A DNA stretch of 64,000 nt from Azadirachta indica (GCA_022749755.1 CM040440.1:13007269-13071268), one strand, 5' to 3'; positions 32,859 to 45,594 are shown, numbered from the stretch's first letter. Made by a program: numbers and translations. The notes: generated from the sequence alone by a model not told the origin.

Positions 32859-35470
32859 ATGGCTGAGTCAATAACGATTGTTACTGTCAATGACGGCTCT
32901 TGGGAACTAACACTAAGAGGCAGCGAAGAATATGTCGGTGGCAGAATAAAAGAATTTTCTGTTGATCGATCAATAACATATCATGATTTTATGAAGATGT
33001 TGTACAAGGCATTTAAAATTAATCCATCTGAATTTATCATAAAGACAAAAACTAAGTATTCGGTGTGTACACAACCAGGGACGGGTTTTATGGTAGCGGA
33101 TATCACAACCGAACTGGACTTTTGAGTATTCATGTCAATCAATAGTCCTTATATGGTCAGCCGAAGGGGATATTGTCCACTATATATTACCTTGGATTGT
33201 GTGGACAATGCAGAAGTTCCCACTGATTTTTTGCCTCATGCAATTCCTGTAATGGCAACACAGTTTATGTCTTCCAGTGGAAGTAATCAAGTTAATGATG
33301 TTGTTCCTGCAGTCACAACCCAGGCCCAATGCAACAATCAATTTAAGTACACTGGGCAAGGGTTTGTAGATCGATACTCCCAGTAAAGTCAAGTTTCAGA
33401 GATGCCTCTAAGCCTCCAACACCAACCTATAAACTTTTTTGATGATGCGACCACTCTTGATGGAGGAGATTCTCCTCCCTACAACAACAATGCACATCAA
33501 AATGATTACCATGATGCCAAGGCAGACATTTTTGGGCCTGACATTTCTCAGCGCAACAAACAAGGAAGAAATGTTGCTGATGAAGAAAGCGAGCCACAAG
33601 ACAATGGCTGTAACGGTCTCACTCAGAAGAGTTGCTCAATGATAGTTCCTTTGTCTGAAAATCAATTTATTCGGTGGTTGCCTCCAGTTCCACCATCAGA
33701 AGTTATGCCAAGTGATGCACTCTTAAGAACTGGATCAAGTGATGTTTCAGTTGGGCAGATATTCAATACGAAGCAAGCACTTCGAGATAGGTTAGGCTTG
33801 CTTGCATTAAGGAACCATTTCCAATTCAAGGTTTACAAGTCAACTACGGATCGGTTTGAAGCAAAGTGCCTTGTTGAAAGATGTCAATGGAGAATTCATG
33901 CTACCAAGACCAACCATAATACATATTTTCGAGTGACAAAAATGAACTCAGTTCATAGTTGTCAGAATGAAGAGCTCCAAGATGGCCATCACCAAGCAAG
34001 CTCGCATCTAATTGGAGAACTAATTAAGGATAAATTTAAAGACTGCAGTCGAAGTTACACTCCCAAAAATATTCGTGATGATGTTCGGGCTGATTATGGG
34101 GTACGGCTATCGCACATAAAGTCATGGCGTAGTAAAGAACGTGCCTTAAAGCTTGTAATTGGCGATCCTTCAGAGTGATTTAAGGGACTTCCCTGGTACT
34201 GTCACGTATTGAAGGAAAAAAATTCAGGTACAGTGACGTCAATTGAAAAAGATTCCAACAATCACTTCTTGTACTTTTTTATGTCATTGGGACAATGTAA
34301 TCGGAGATTTCGTACCACAATTCGACCGGTTATTGTAGTTGATGGAACTTTCTTGAAGGGAACTTATCATAAGTCATTGTTTGTGGCTGCCTCACTAGAT
34401 GGAAATAACAAAATTTATCCCCTAGCGTTTGATGTTGCTGATTCTGAGAATGATGCCTCGTGGGAATGGTTTTTCCTAAAACTTCAAGAAGCAATTGGAG
34501 TGATTCAGAATTTGATTTTTATATCCGATCGACACAGTAGTATTGAGAAGGGGACTGCGATCGTGTTCCCCAATGCAGCCCATGGATTTTGTTCTTACCA
34601 TATTTCTGGGAATGTGAAGGCCAAGTACAATATGCATGCCCAAAAAACTGAGATATTCATGGCTGCTTACTTTCATGCTGTTAAGGCATATCGGGTAACA
34701 GAGTGTAATAGGTATATATAAAATCTTAGGGTAATGCATCCACCAACAGTAGATTGTCTAGAAAATGAGGTTGGATGGCATAGATGGGCAAGAGCATATT
34801 TTCCTTCTCAGCGGTATGCTTGCTAACTACCAACATCGCAGAAAGTATGAATTCATTGTTAAGACACGCACGCTTACTTCCAATCACTTCATTGGCTGAT
34901 CACATAAGATCTACTATACAACGATGGTTTTACGAGCGTAAGGAGCAGGCTGCTGGCAGAGATGCTTTCCTCACTCCAGCGGCCCAAGCTGTTATTGATG
35001 AACAAATAGAGTTGTCATGACCCATGACCGTGAAACAAGTGTCACGACACGAGTTTAAGGTTAGACACAGGGGCATAGTTGAGGTCATACATTTACAGCA
35101 TAAGACTTGCAGTTGCAGACGCTTTGATATATCAGAACTCTCATGCGCTCACGCTCTTGCCGCATGTCGCCACATCCGTTTGTCACATAATTCACTGTGT
35201 GCACACATTTACACCACTAACGCATGGTTGAATTCATATGCAGAGTCTATTCACCCTGTTGGAAATAATGTCGATTGGGTGATTCCACCTGATGTATGAG
35301 AAATCACTTTGAAGCCGTCAGGGCAACATCCTACTATTGATCGAACAAGAAAACAAAGAATTCCTTCTATTGGAAAGGATGTTATCCAGCATATGTGTTC
35401 ACTCTGTCATCAACTCAGGCATAACCGCGCGACTTGCAAAAATCCGATTCCACTTCACCCAAACGAGTGA
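32859..35470 (+). pseudogene. Mutator-like (MURA/MULE) transposase
   Basis: This is the DDE transposase that cuts and moves the element by binding its ends. Blocks in order: an N-terminal PB1-like part (MAESITIVTVNDGSWELTL); a linker; the MuDR DNA-binding zinc domain (FNTKQALRDRLGLLALRNHFQF, C-x-x-x-x-x-C then HSC); the MULE catalytic domain with VVDGTFLKG (first Asp, about 34335), FISDRHSSIEKG (second Asp, about 34521) and PNAAHGFCSYHI; a SWIM zinc finger (CSC...CAH, 35106-35160); and a CCHC knuckle (CSLCHQLRHNRATC). About 870 codons, normal length. In-frame stops lie at 33123, 33384, 34176, 34719, 35018 and 35297, with one frameshift near 34815. All motif residues remain, so decay is fairly recent. 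The start was chosen as the first Met before the PB1-like block. Confidence 0.92.
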
Positions 35471-35695
35471 AATTTGTGTTGTTACTTGTACATTAATTTT
35501 TGCAACATTTGTTACGATGCTAGACTGTTATGCTGCAACAAATGAACTCAATTCCCTAAGAAGTTGTATGAATGTTTATTACTTTCGATTTGGAGTTATG
35601 CATTGTTTAAGATAGATTTATCTATTTAATAGATAATTTCCCTTAATTGAAACTTTGTTGTTCAATTTGGAGTTACTTTTATTTGCTTTTTTTTC

Positions 35696-35857
35696 TTGTC
35701 TTCGCGAACGGAAGATTCTGGAAAAATCGAAACTTTAGTTTTGATCACATATAAAAATAACACGTGATCAAAAGTAAAGTTTCGAGCACGTGTTATTTTT
35801 ATATGTGATCGAAACTAAACTTTCGATTTTTCAAGAATCTCCTGTTCCTGAAGACAA
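35696..35857. repeat. Hairpin with 71-base arms between the convergent genes
   Basis: Arms 35696-35766 and 35787-35857 are inverted repeats with 64 of 71 positions pairing and a 20-base loop. The innermost 24 bases pair perfectly and end in CACGTG. Both arms contain TGATC(A/G)AAA-type words as in the element's other non-coding parts. It lies between the 3' ends of the transposase and the Ulp1-like gene, so transcripts from either side that read through would carry a long hairpin. Confidence 0.92.
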
Positions 35858-36076
35858 TCTCAATAACCTTTGAACATCATCATATATATAGATAACATAA
35901 TTTGGACATACTGGAACCTAAAATTTCAATGTTTTTCCTTTATCTATTATTTATCATGAATTGATGGGAAATAAACAATAACATATGTAATCAAAAGTAG
36001 ATCAATAATGAGATATAATACATTAAATTAAAATTATTATACAATCTATACAAACATGTACAAATGTAATAATCAC

Positions 36077-39000
36077 CTATAACAAAAAAACCTTCCATAA
36101 CTCTACAGCCATCCTCCTTCTAAAAAAATTCCCATCTACTAACATTACGTCAAGGGGTCTATTTAAACCTAAATAGCATATATACATACAGGTGAACACT
36201 CCGCAGTCACCGGACACCTGCTGTTTTGGGACTCCATCAAAAAGCCGTACTACTGAAAACGGCTCCTCGAAAAACTCGAGCTCAGTCCGATGCTATAAAA
36301 ACCTGCATTATCGAGCAAGTAGGGTAGTAGCTTAGACATTGGCCGCATGACCTCAACCAACATCTGTTCAGAATGTGCGGATAGACAGGAGTCGTACACT
36401 ATAATGTGACGGCTATGTAGATGGATTGCACATACTACCTAATATGAGGAACTGATATAGGTCAGCATATAAACCTCATCCACTGTCCACCATGCACGAT
36501 GGACAACACTGTGTTTGCCCTCCACATGTGACTCCAAATTTGTCGATGGGTAAAAAGCGCCCAACTCTAACTCGCCATTTAAATATTCATCCTAAGTGGC
36601 TTGTAACGATGTCTGTCACAAAATTTCGAGTAATTATTATTCGAACTATCAATTATATAATGTAACAGTAAGTCTAGAAAAAAATTTAAAGTATCAAACT
36701 TACGAACAAATATGTGGATGCAACTGTCTAACGTTGCGGTACCTGCTGCGAACATGCCCCTTGCTTATGAGTAAGCAGCTGCATATACTCGTTCATATGC
36801 TACAACGTATCAAAGTGGTTAGGATAAACATCACAGATATAATACAAAAATAAAATTAAATGAATAAAATGATAGATATTGGAACATACAGTATCCTCAA
36901 GCCATTGTTCCTTATCCGCCACTATCCTAAGCCATGCGACATTTATTGTAACAGTGCAAGTCTCAATAAATACCTTTGAAGTAGCCATCCACTTTAGGAA
37001 CTCTGCATATAAGCCTGCTGGAACTGGACAAGTCGGATCTACAGCATACTCTGGAGAGTATTGTGGCCATCCCCTCAGCACCGCCTAAGTTCGAGATTTG
37101 TGCAGTCGTTTGAATGGGTTTATATATGGGGTTCGCTGGCCTACGGCTCTCTTGTACTCCCGACCGTATCGACTCGCGTTGTTTTGTGCAGGCGGCTGAG
37201 GCTGAGGAAGCGAGTAATAGACTTTAACATTTATAGGCGCTTTGACATCTGTAGGCGCATCGACAATGCATACACTATCCTCATCTACGTGATGAACCTA
37301 TAACCATAGAAAATTTTGCACATGCAGTTTCTCGTGTCATGAATATTCTCAACAACACAAAAGTAATTAAATAAAACTCAATATCATTGGGACAATTTCA
37401 ATAACAGTACTACATAAATATTACATCTTTGGATACCTAAACAATGGAAAAACGTGACAACTATAATAATCTGTTTCGATAATATCCAATATATAGCATC
37501 TACATTGCTATAAACAACCCTACAAATCAATCAAAAATCACACTTGAGGATCCTGTGACGGCTTAGATGCAGTTCGACTACTCAATTCTCTGACTAGCAC
37601 TGTCAAAGTCTCATCCTGCCGATGCAATAGCTCCTCCTGACGCCGTAGTATTTCCTCCTACTGACACCACATATCTTCTTACTTTTTGGAATAGGCTTGA
37701 AAATTAGCACGTAAATGTCGAACCTGCTGTTCAACGACGAATAGGCGATCTGATTATTTTGGAATAACTGCAGTCAGTGTACATACGTCGAGAAATGTAC
37801 TGTGGCCTGCTAGAAACTCTTCAAGGTCATCATGCTGAAGGGATTGTTAGGCAACTATATTAATAGTCATATAAAATTGATGATTTTCACCCGTCGAAAC
37901 TAAACTTTCAACAAAATTCACCTTTCTTATACTTTTCCTCGGATTTGGAGGAATGGAGAGTGATGAATCCTCATTGCTCGTCACTTCTTCCTAAGAAGAC
38001 AGTATAATACATAAATGTTAGTAGAAGTTTAACCCAAAAAATTATAAATTAATTATTTAGTGTTTTAAGCTTACCGGTAGTGTCCTGAGCAATAAGGCCA
38101 ACTCATCACCGTCTACATGGTTAGGGAGAACAGTGCTGGCATATTCACTGTCATATGCGGCATCAAAATATAAAGCCTGACCATACGGCAAAAAACGCTA
38201 TGTCGAAGAGACTTCCATTGTACGAATGACGGACGGAGGCTAGTCATTATGAGAATAGCAAATTTTATTACAAAATACAACATATTAAAGTTAACAAATC
38301 AAAAATATGAAAGAAAATATATTATTAAATTGTACCGAGCTATCATTGAAAATGTACGACTTCAAGTCCTCGTCGCAAACGTTCTTTCTTGTCACGACCC
38401 ATCTCGATATACGAGGCAGGCGGGAATTGATGCGTGCCCCTAACTCAGACCCAACAGTGGAGACAGTCTCGTACATCCAAATTTACATGCAAATAAAGTT
38501 TTATCTTAATAACATAATAATGTACAGTTAAATTAAAATATAATACACTTAAATATTAAAGTGAACACTAAGTACCTAGAATGCATATGGAAACTCGTAA
38601 AGGTTGTATCGATGACGTGCTTTAATCCTTTCTTTCGCTTATGAGATTGTTTAACCTTGTATGTGGCCAACTATCAACTCCTCGCCCTACTCAATGAACG
38701 GAAGGTGTATGTCTATACAACAAACCCCTAGGGAAATCGATTGAACTACTTTAAGTGGTCCACCATTTGCAGTATCCACATATCAGTGTAATACCGTTGG
38801 CCCCGGCCAAGTAAAAACAAGTCCATCAACACATACAATGACAACTTCATTGCGTTTATGTCATCTATCAATTTAAAGTCTATTGCGTTGTATATTGTTT
38901 CCATATCCTTTAGTTCCATGCTGACTTCCCCACCAAAGTACATATCCCTCAACCTTGTAAACCCACCTGCATTACTTGGATATGGCCCTTAAATTAACCC

Positions 39001-39309
39001 TGTTGTCAACCCAAACTCAATATGTGAGAAACGTATGGTACTGCCCCCTACTAGAAACCACATCTCCTTCTCTGCTCCTTCTGTAACCACCTCGTGTAGT
39101 AACATATTATGCACAAGGTTGCCTAAAAATTGAACGTCTTCTATGTCCAACAAATGACCAAAACATGTCTGCCTAAATAACTCTTATTGTGTTGAGGTTA
39201 ACTTCTTTTGCACTTTCTTTAAGACCCGTTTCTTTGACACTAAGGTTACAACAATCGGAAAATATTCGGCCTTCTGGATCTTTAACTCTCTTGTGACAGT
39301 AACAACCAT
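36077..39309 (-). pseudogene. MULE-borne DUF1985/Ulp1-like cysteine protease
   Basis: Read on minus. The N-terminal DUF1985 block is FGHLLDIEDVQFLGNLVHN, then EMWFLVGGSTIRFSHIEFGL, then GGFTRLRDMYFGGEV and YVLMDLFLLGRGQ (39150-38750), ending near ELGARINSRLPRISRW (about 38400). A spliced, charged, coiled-coil-like middle follows (37990-37550). The C-terminal Ulp1 (C48) domain shows VDEVYMLTYISSS, a broken HW site (now Tyr-stop), AIHLHSRHIIVYDS with the Asp, and a QQVSGDCGVF Gln/Cys motif reached by a frameshift; the end reads RRRMAVELWKVFLL. Ulp1 enzymes remove SUMO-like tags; the substrate here is unknown. Exon borders are visible (a GTAAGC donor near 38070 and an acceptor near 37990). At least six stops and several shifts mean it is inactive. 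The start is the Met after an acceptor-like TTCAG at 39315-39319. Confidence 0.85.
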
Positions 39310-39412
39310 TTTTACCTGAACCACAAAAAAGTTACATATGTTAGTGAAAAAATATATACAAATAATGCAAATATAAACTGCAGTTTGAATAAAGAAAAGC
39401 AAAACTACAAAC

Positions 39413-39975
39413 TGAAAAAATCGAAACTGATGTTTCGATCACACAAACCATGATTGAAAGTACAACCACAATGTATACGAAGTCATAAACAACTGATAAG
39501 TTTACGGAAAAATCGAAACAACAGTTTCGATCACATTCAAAATACTTTGTGATCGAAACTTACTATACTTTTTATGTGATCAAAAGTACTACTAAATTTA
39601 ATCAAAACTCTTATTTATAATCAAAAATGAAACCTATATCAAAACCATAAAAAAATTATAATGTGATCGAAACAGCGAAAATTATGTAAGAATGTATACT
39701 TTCGATCACATAGTTTTCACAATTTCGATCACGTATCTGTCACTTCCACCAATACATATATCGAAACTATTCAATCTACTCCAATAATCAACTTCAATCA
39801 TCAACATCACACAAATTTCATCAACAACACATAATTCAAAACCAAAAGAACGTGATCGAAATTAAGGATATTACGTGATCGAAACTATATCCTCAGTTTC
39901 GATCACATTCTTTCGACAGTTTCGATCACGACTACCAAACTTTCGCACATGCATTTGTGATCGAAACCATCGCTC
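39413..39975. repeat. Array of GTGATCGAAAC words in both orientations
   Basis: Exact or near-exact copies of GTGATCGAAAC or its complement GTTTCGATCAC lie at about 39432, 39524, 39549, 39576 (variant), 39663, 39699, 39723, 39851, 39874, 39896, 39919 and 39958. Weaker ones lie between (39421, 39513, 39759). Copies alternate in direction with irregular spacing of 10-130 bases. The array lies just upstream of the Ulp1-like gene and toward the right end of the MULE. Confidence 0.9.
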
Positions 39976-40609
39976 ACCCTCAATCTCCAACTTTACCTCC
40001 ACTTCCATCAACATCACACAATTCTCATGTATTTGACACTCATTTTCCATCACATCATAAATAGAATTAAAAGCGTTTATATCACAATAATCAAAATAAA
40101 GCTTGGTTAATTATATAGCCAACGACACACAATAGTTCAAGTTTTTGGAATTAATTTCTAACAAATTGATGAATAAATCATGAACCTATGCAAATTCATC
40201 TAAAATCATCCATAAATCCACATTAAATGTAAAAAAATTTTCCAAAACTCTCACCTCAGTTACCCAAATTGTCTCCGTCGTCGAAATGCGAACAGATATT
40301 TGGCTCAGTTTGCTGCCGTCGACGTGAAAGTGATCATATTTTTCAGCTTTTATCGCCGTCGTCAACCGTCGGGTCAATGATCGTCGATTGAACTTTCCCT
40401 TATATTGTTAGTTTCGTGCACAAATAGGAATTAGGGTTTTGGTGGTCCCCAAATTGATTTGAGAATTTTTGTTGCAAATGATGACAGGGGCAATTTTATC
40501 CGAAAAATTAAGAGTTGATCATATTTGTAATATTTTTTATATGTTGATCATTTTTGAAAAGGCTGAGTCAATAGTGGTCAATGTTACAAATTTCCCTTGA
40601 ATATTTGTG

Positions 40610-43207
40610 TTTGTTTTGGTATTCTGACTTGTTGGATGAAATAATTAAGAAATTCTCTTATTAGACTTGACCTTTCTCAAAAAAAAATATTAACTCATGA
40701 TTCTTTAATAGCTCGGGCATAATTTTATTATTCCTTATTTTCTTTTCAAGAGATTAATTCAATCGATTTGAAGGTAGTTGAATCAAAAGCAAACGAAAGG
40801 TCAGTCCAATAAGAGGTCAGGATATACATGAACGCTTAATTTCTTTGTTGACTAATTAGCAATAGCTTATACATTTAATATATTTGAAATTAGCTAAGGT
40901 TTACCAGCCAATTAATTACCTATAATTCACAGCATGCACATCTGGGTTATATATTTGAAAGAATTCAGCCAGATTAGAAGGCTAATTAAAAGGCACTGAG
41001 GCAGTGTTTCTTCATGGCTCCATTTCATTTATTGATAAGTCTCTGCAACATTTAGCAACATTAGCCATTAGAAATTAATTATACATGTATCCTAAAGGCA
41101 AGCTGTGGAATATTATTTTTTTACTTTTATCTATTTAATTTCTTTTGACATTTGATTAGCATTAAGAACATATCACCAAAATGGTCTTTGTTTCTACATG
41201 ATTTTATATTAATTATTTACACTAATGTTCATAATAGGCAGTACTTTTGTTTTCTTATTCTTATTATTTTTTGTTAAATGATGCATTTATTGCGATGAGG
41301 GAAATTCTTGTTTATGCTTTAGGATCCAGAAAATTTGATTTTATAATTGGTGGATTATGTAACATGCTGTGAATTATTTTATTTTATTTTATTTCATTGA
41401 GGGTTATTTTGTTGCTTGCAGACTAACAGGATCAAATAATAGATTTTGTGACATGCAGTGAATTGGTGGATTCTGTAACATTCTGTAACCAAAGAACTCT
41501 GTGTGTTTGCACTCACGAGGAGAGGCAGCAAGCAGCAGTGTGATAGATCATGGGCCGTTATTTGTTGTCATTGTTAAGTTTGTAAAACAGGCCTAAAACG
41601 GTTGGCTTCTTGTTTATTTTGCAGTTGGTGGCCCAAATTATCTAAAACTTAATGTTGAGTTTTAATTTTTAGCCCATATCACTTAAAAAAGCAATGTTGA
41701 ATTTTTATTTTGGCCCAAATCAGTTGCGGAAAGCAATGCTAGGTTTTTATTTTTAGCCCACTATCAAAATTTTGCAATTCTAATCCAAGCTTCAGAAGCC
41801 TGGATACAACCTGAGTGGGCCCAATTCTGATTAATTTAAAAAATTATGATTAATAAATAAATCATAATAATATAATATCATTAATAATAGAGTTAAATTT
41901 AGGTTTAACAATTTTGATTTGAATTATTTATGGTTTAATTAATTATTTAAATAATTATTTTATCTACACTTATTTATAATTAAATACATTTATTTTATAT
42001 TTTTGATATTTTTATAAATATTTAATTATACTTTTAAATAAATAATATTATAAATATTTTAAAATATATTAAAAAAATATATATTAAATAAGTGATATAA
42101 TTAACAAACGAGTTAATTTTATTTAATATTATTTAAAAATAAAATTTAAGGAGAAATTGAAATTAACCTGTTATTTTCATTTATTATTTTTTTCTCCTGT
42201 CATTTACCGCTCAGCCACCATGAGCTCTACCAGTAATAGGCACATTGCTGTCGGTAAAAGACGTCATTAGCTTCAAGCTTGGTCGACCGTCAAACACCAT
42301 CCAAGCTCTCCATCATTCGACTGACAGAAACTCTAACAGAAGTCACCATAGCCGCAAGCGCTACCGCTTAAATTCACCGTGACTTGTTGTCGGCCGCCAT
42401 CGTGCAACTCGCCACCGTAGATACCAGTTTCAACTATATTGACAGCTGATTTTTCTTTCTCGGCTTTTCAATGCAATAGGTGCAAGTTAAGTAGAAATAC
42501 TGGAGCATTAAGTGCTATTTTAATTAGTATATGATCATGTGCTAATCTAAGAATCATCTTTAGTACTAATTAAATTTGATAAGTACTTTTAAAATAAATA
42601 GTTAAACGCATAAGAAATCTCACTTAATATTAAATCCTTACACATTACTATTACTCGAATTTATGACAATTTGAGAGCGTCAAACGTATCTTAAACTTAT
42701 ATTTTTTAAGTAAATATGTATGTAGTCCTTATTAATATTGCCAACTGGACCCATAATTAGTTTAAAACTAATACAAACCTACCACAACTAGGGAATCCAA
42801 AGAGAACAGGTAGCTCAATAGGCTAATAGAAGCACTTTATGCTTTTTGGAAAAAGAAATTCAAAGGTAGTTTTGATGGAATTGTTGACTTGTTCAGTAGG
42901 AAGCCTCTAATTCAGTTAAGTGTGTTTGATTAACGAATCACTAAAAGCATTATAGTAGCTTAAAATCCAAAAGTCAAACATAACTAAAGTTGACTTTAAC
43001 ATGTTAGAAAACTAACTACAATTAGCTTCAGATTACATGAATGTATACTAAGAGAATAATTTGAGTAAAACATGCAATTAGAAAATTTTATGCTCTTTAA
43101 AGTTCTAAAAATGTATTTTAGATGTTTTCGTGTGTTTTGTATGAAATTTTTAATTTAACACGCTAACTATTGCAAACTTGGATAAAATTTGAAAGGCTTC
43201 TATACAT
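40610..43207. other. Intergenic sequence between the MULE and the SIRE-like element
   Basis: No gene is recognised. Two spots stand out: short related phrases around TAACATGCTGTGAATT / GACATGCAGTGAATTGG (41350-41480), and a stretch at 42190-42440 that is clearly less AT-rich than its flanks but has no readable product. Confidence 0.5.
41651..41765 (+). repeat. Imperfect three-unit tandem repeat
   Basis: The phrase AATGTTGA.TTTT.ATTTTT.GCCCA.ATCA recurs about three times with a period near 52 bases. Confidence 0.7.
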
Positions 43208-43212
43208 ACTTT

Positions 43213-44396
43213 TGTTGACCTTAAAGTCACACGAATTCGAATTTTGATGATTACAAAATACGCCGTCCAATTCAAGAAGAGGAAAAGAAAATCAAGTTCA
43301 AATTGAAGTTTCAAGATACAAATGCAGTAAATTTTTGTATTTTCATAAATATAAACTTGTATGTAATTGTGTATGTCGATTTTGTGAAGCTCAAGATTCC
43401 TTCTAAATTTCTTTTATTGGATTAAAATTTAAGTTTTTAATATCTTCGGTTCAACTAATTTTTAAAAGTTTAAAACCTAAAATTTGGACCAAAGTACAAA
43501 GTTTTCAAACCCTCAAAGTGGACAAAAATGCAATATTTTTAAAACTGCAAGAAAACTAGTTTAGAGAAATTTGGTCCAACAAAATCGATTCAGACCAGTT
43601 CGGTCGAACGAATTAGACTAATCGGTTAACCGAGTCAGTGGCAAAATGTAAGGTTTTTGGGTCGGTCGACTAAACCAAACCAGTCGGTCAACCAAACCGA
43701 ACCAATCGGTCAACCGACTTCCTAGTTTTAAACACTACTTTCTGCCACCTTCCTGGTCAACCGAACTACCACCCTTGGTCGACCAACTTGCACGAAAATT
43801 TGAATTTTTGGGTGCTAACGACTAATAACGGCTAGTTTTCTAAACTACTATAAATTAAGGACTTCAAACTCCTTTTACAAGTTTTGCAAAATCATTTTAG
43901 AGTTACATATGTTATAACAATATCAAGCAACATCATCTTGAGTTACAAATCATCATATACATGCTAAAATCTCTAAGAGCTTTCATTTTCATCATCTTCA
44001 ATTGAGGAGATCAATCTTGTAAGTGTACATTTCAATTATATTTCTATTTTTGTTGTAAGAAAGTGAAAGAGGAGGGTCTTTCACTAGTTTAAGAGATTGT
44101 GAGTGTTTGGGGTAAGTAAAACCTTACAAGGGTTATAGAATATTAAACACTAGGTTGTAAAATTGTAAAGTCTTGTGGAATCAAGGCTTAGTGATAGTAA
44201 TTACTTTAAGTGAATCTTGAAGGAGTGGATGTAAGTTGATTGTTGCCGAATCACTATAAATTTATGCGTCTACTTCTCTACACTTTAAACTCCTTTACTA
44301 TCACTAAAGGAGTTGATTGTTTAGAAATTTTACTGGAGATTTTATTAGAAACTCAATTCACCCCTCCTCCTTCTGGGTTGCTTATTATCTTTTTAA
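43213..44396 (+). repeat. SIRE-like 5' LTR
   Basis: It runs from TGTTGACCTT to just before the primer site. The part 43668-44396 aligns closely with 49381-50134. It holds repeated GGTCGA/TCGACC and AACCAGTCGGTCAACC words at 43570-43800. Confidence 0.88.
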
Positions 44397-44411
44397 TTGG
44401 TATCAGAGCTC
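44397..44411 (+). other. SIRE-like primer binding site
   Basis: TTGGTATCAGAGCTC directly follows the LTR and matches the initiator methionine tRNA end. Confidence 0.88.
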
Positions 44412-44451
44412 GATTCTTTTGTGAAAGATTAATCGTCTTAGAGTGGATCCA

Positions 44452-45354
44452 ATGGCAACCCTAAGACATGTAGAAGGTCAATTAACTTCTAGGCCTCCAT
44501 TTTTTGATGGAAATGACTATCCCTATTAGAAGGCTAGAATGAGAATTTGTTTGCAAGCATATGATTATGAATTGTGGCAAGTAGTTAGTAAAGGACCTAG
44601 GATTCCCATGAAGAAAAATGAAAAAGGAGAAGAAGTCCTAAGCCTAGTAGGGAATGGGATGAAACTGATAAGAGAAATGCCACCTTAAATGTAAAAGCTG
44701 TAAACACCTTATATTGTAGGGTAAATAAGAAAGAGTTCCATAGAATTTCTGGATGTGAATTGAAAGTGATGATGAAGAAGAAGATGACAATAAAGAGATG
44801 ATTGCTTTCATGGCAAAGAAGTTCAAAAGTTTCTTAAGAAATAAGAAGAATCTTGGAAGAAAGCCTTTCAAAGAGTTTGTGGGAGAGCATCAAAAGAGTG
44901 AGAGGAGTAAGAAAAATCAACTTATTTGTTACCAGTGCAACAAACTTGGGCATATGAAAGCAGACTACCCACTCCTCAAATTCAAGAAAAGGAAGAAAAA
45001 GACAATGGTAGCAACATGGGATGATGATGAAGAAAGTTCATCCGATGATGATTCTTCAAATGAAGTTGCCAACATGTGTTTCATAGCTCTTAGCAATGAA
45101 GAGATATGTGATTTCGAACCTACTCATTCATTTGATGAATTATTAGATACTTTTGAAGAATTACATGAAAACTTTGAAAAAGTGATCTCTAAGAACCAAA
45201 ATCTTAAAAAGAAAATAAACATTTTGTCTAAAGAGATCACTTCTTTGAAAGAAATAAATGCCATTTTTGAAAAAAAGAAGGAAATGTACTTGAAAGAAAT
45301 TGAAAAGCTCAAGACACAAGCTTTTGACCAAAACGAAACTCTTAAAATTTATTA
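44452..45354 (+). pseudogene. SIRE-like gag relic
   Basis: It starts MATLRHVEGQLTSRPPFFDGNDY. The next codon block, YPYxKARMRICLQAYDYELW, is the standard copia Gag opening with a Trp changed to stop. A deletion removes much of the centre near 44740. The open part 44798-45354 has a zinc knuckle CYQCNKLGHMKADY (last Cys now Tyr), an acidic Asp/Ser run, and a Lys/Glu-rich coiled coil (ENFEKVISKNQNLKKK and following) to the end. In a live element it would pack RNA into particles. Stop codons and the deletion make it non-functional. Confidence 0.85.
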
Positions 45355-45594
45355 GAGGTCAAAAGAATTTAGAGCTACTTCTTAGCTCCCAAAAATGTGT
45401 GTTTGATAAGTATAGTATTAACTACAAGTCTCACTCTAAGCAAAAGCTGTACAAAAATTATTTTGTGAAACCTTCTCCTAAAATTGAAACAAATGCCACC
45501 TACACATATTGTAATATTTATGGGTATTTAAACAATAAATGTTTAATCAAGACGAATGAGTTAAGTTATAACTTAAAATGGGTTCCAAAAGGAA

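Larger units (their letters stand above)
32650..40600. mobile_element. Large MULE with transposase and Ulp1-like protease genes
   Basis: An approximately 8-kb unit holds a plus-strand MURA-type transposase and a minus-strand DUF1985/Ulp1 gene, facing each other. Non-coding parts share the word GTGATCGAAAC or close variants. The right end is probably near 40600: the complement there reads GGGAAATTTGTAAC, a MULE-like terminus. About 100 bases inward it has GATAAAATTGCCCC, which resembles GACAAAATTTTGCCC near the left end (about 32667-32681). Borders are therefore approximate and no target duplication was found. MULEs carrying Ulp1-like genes are known in plants (Kaonashi/KI-type MULEs of Arabidopsis and similar elements elsewhere). 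This copy is dead in both genes. Confidence 0.75.

Noticed and set aside
36596..37303. Plus-strand open frames as genes
   Set aside because: They are shadows of the minus-strand Ulp1-like gene, whose motifs are clear.
39413..39975. CRISPR-like array
   Set aside because: Plant nuclear context, a short 11-base word in alternating direction, irregular spacing and no cas genes.
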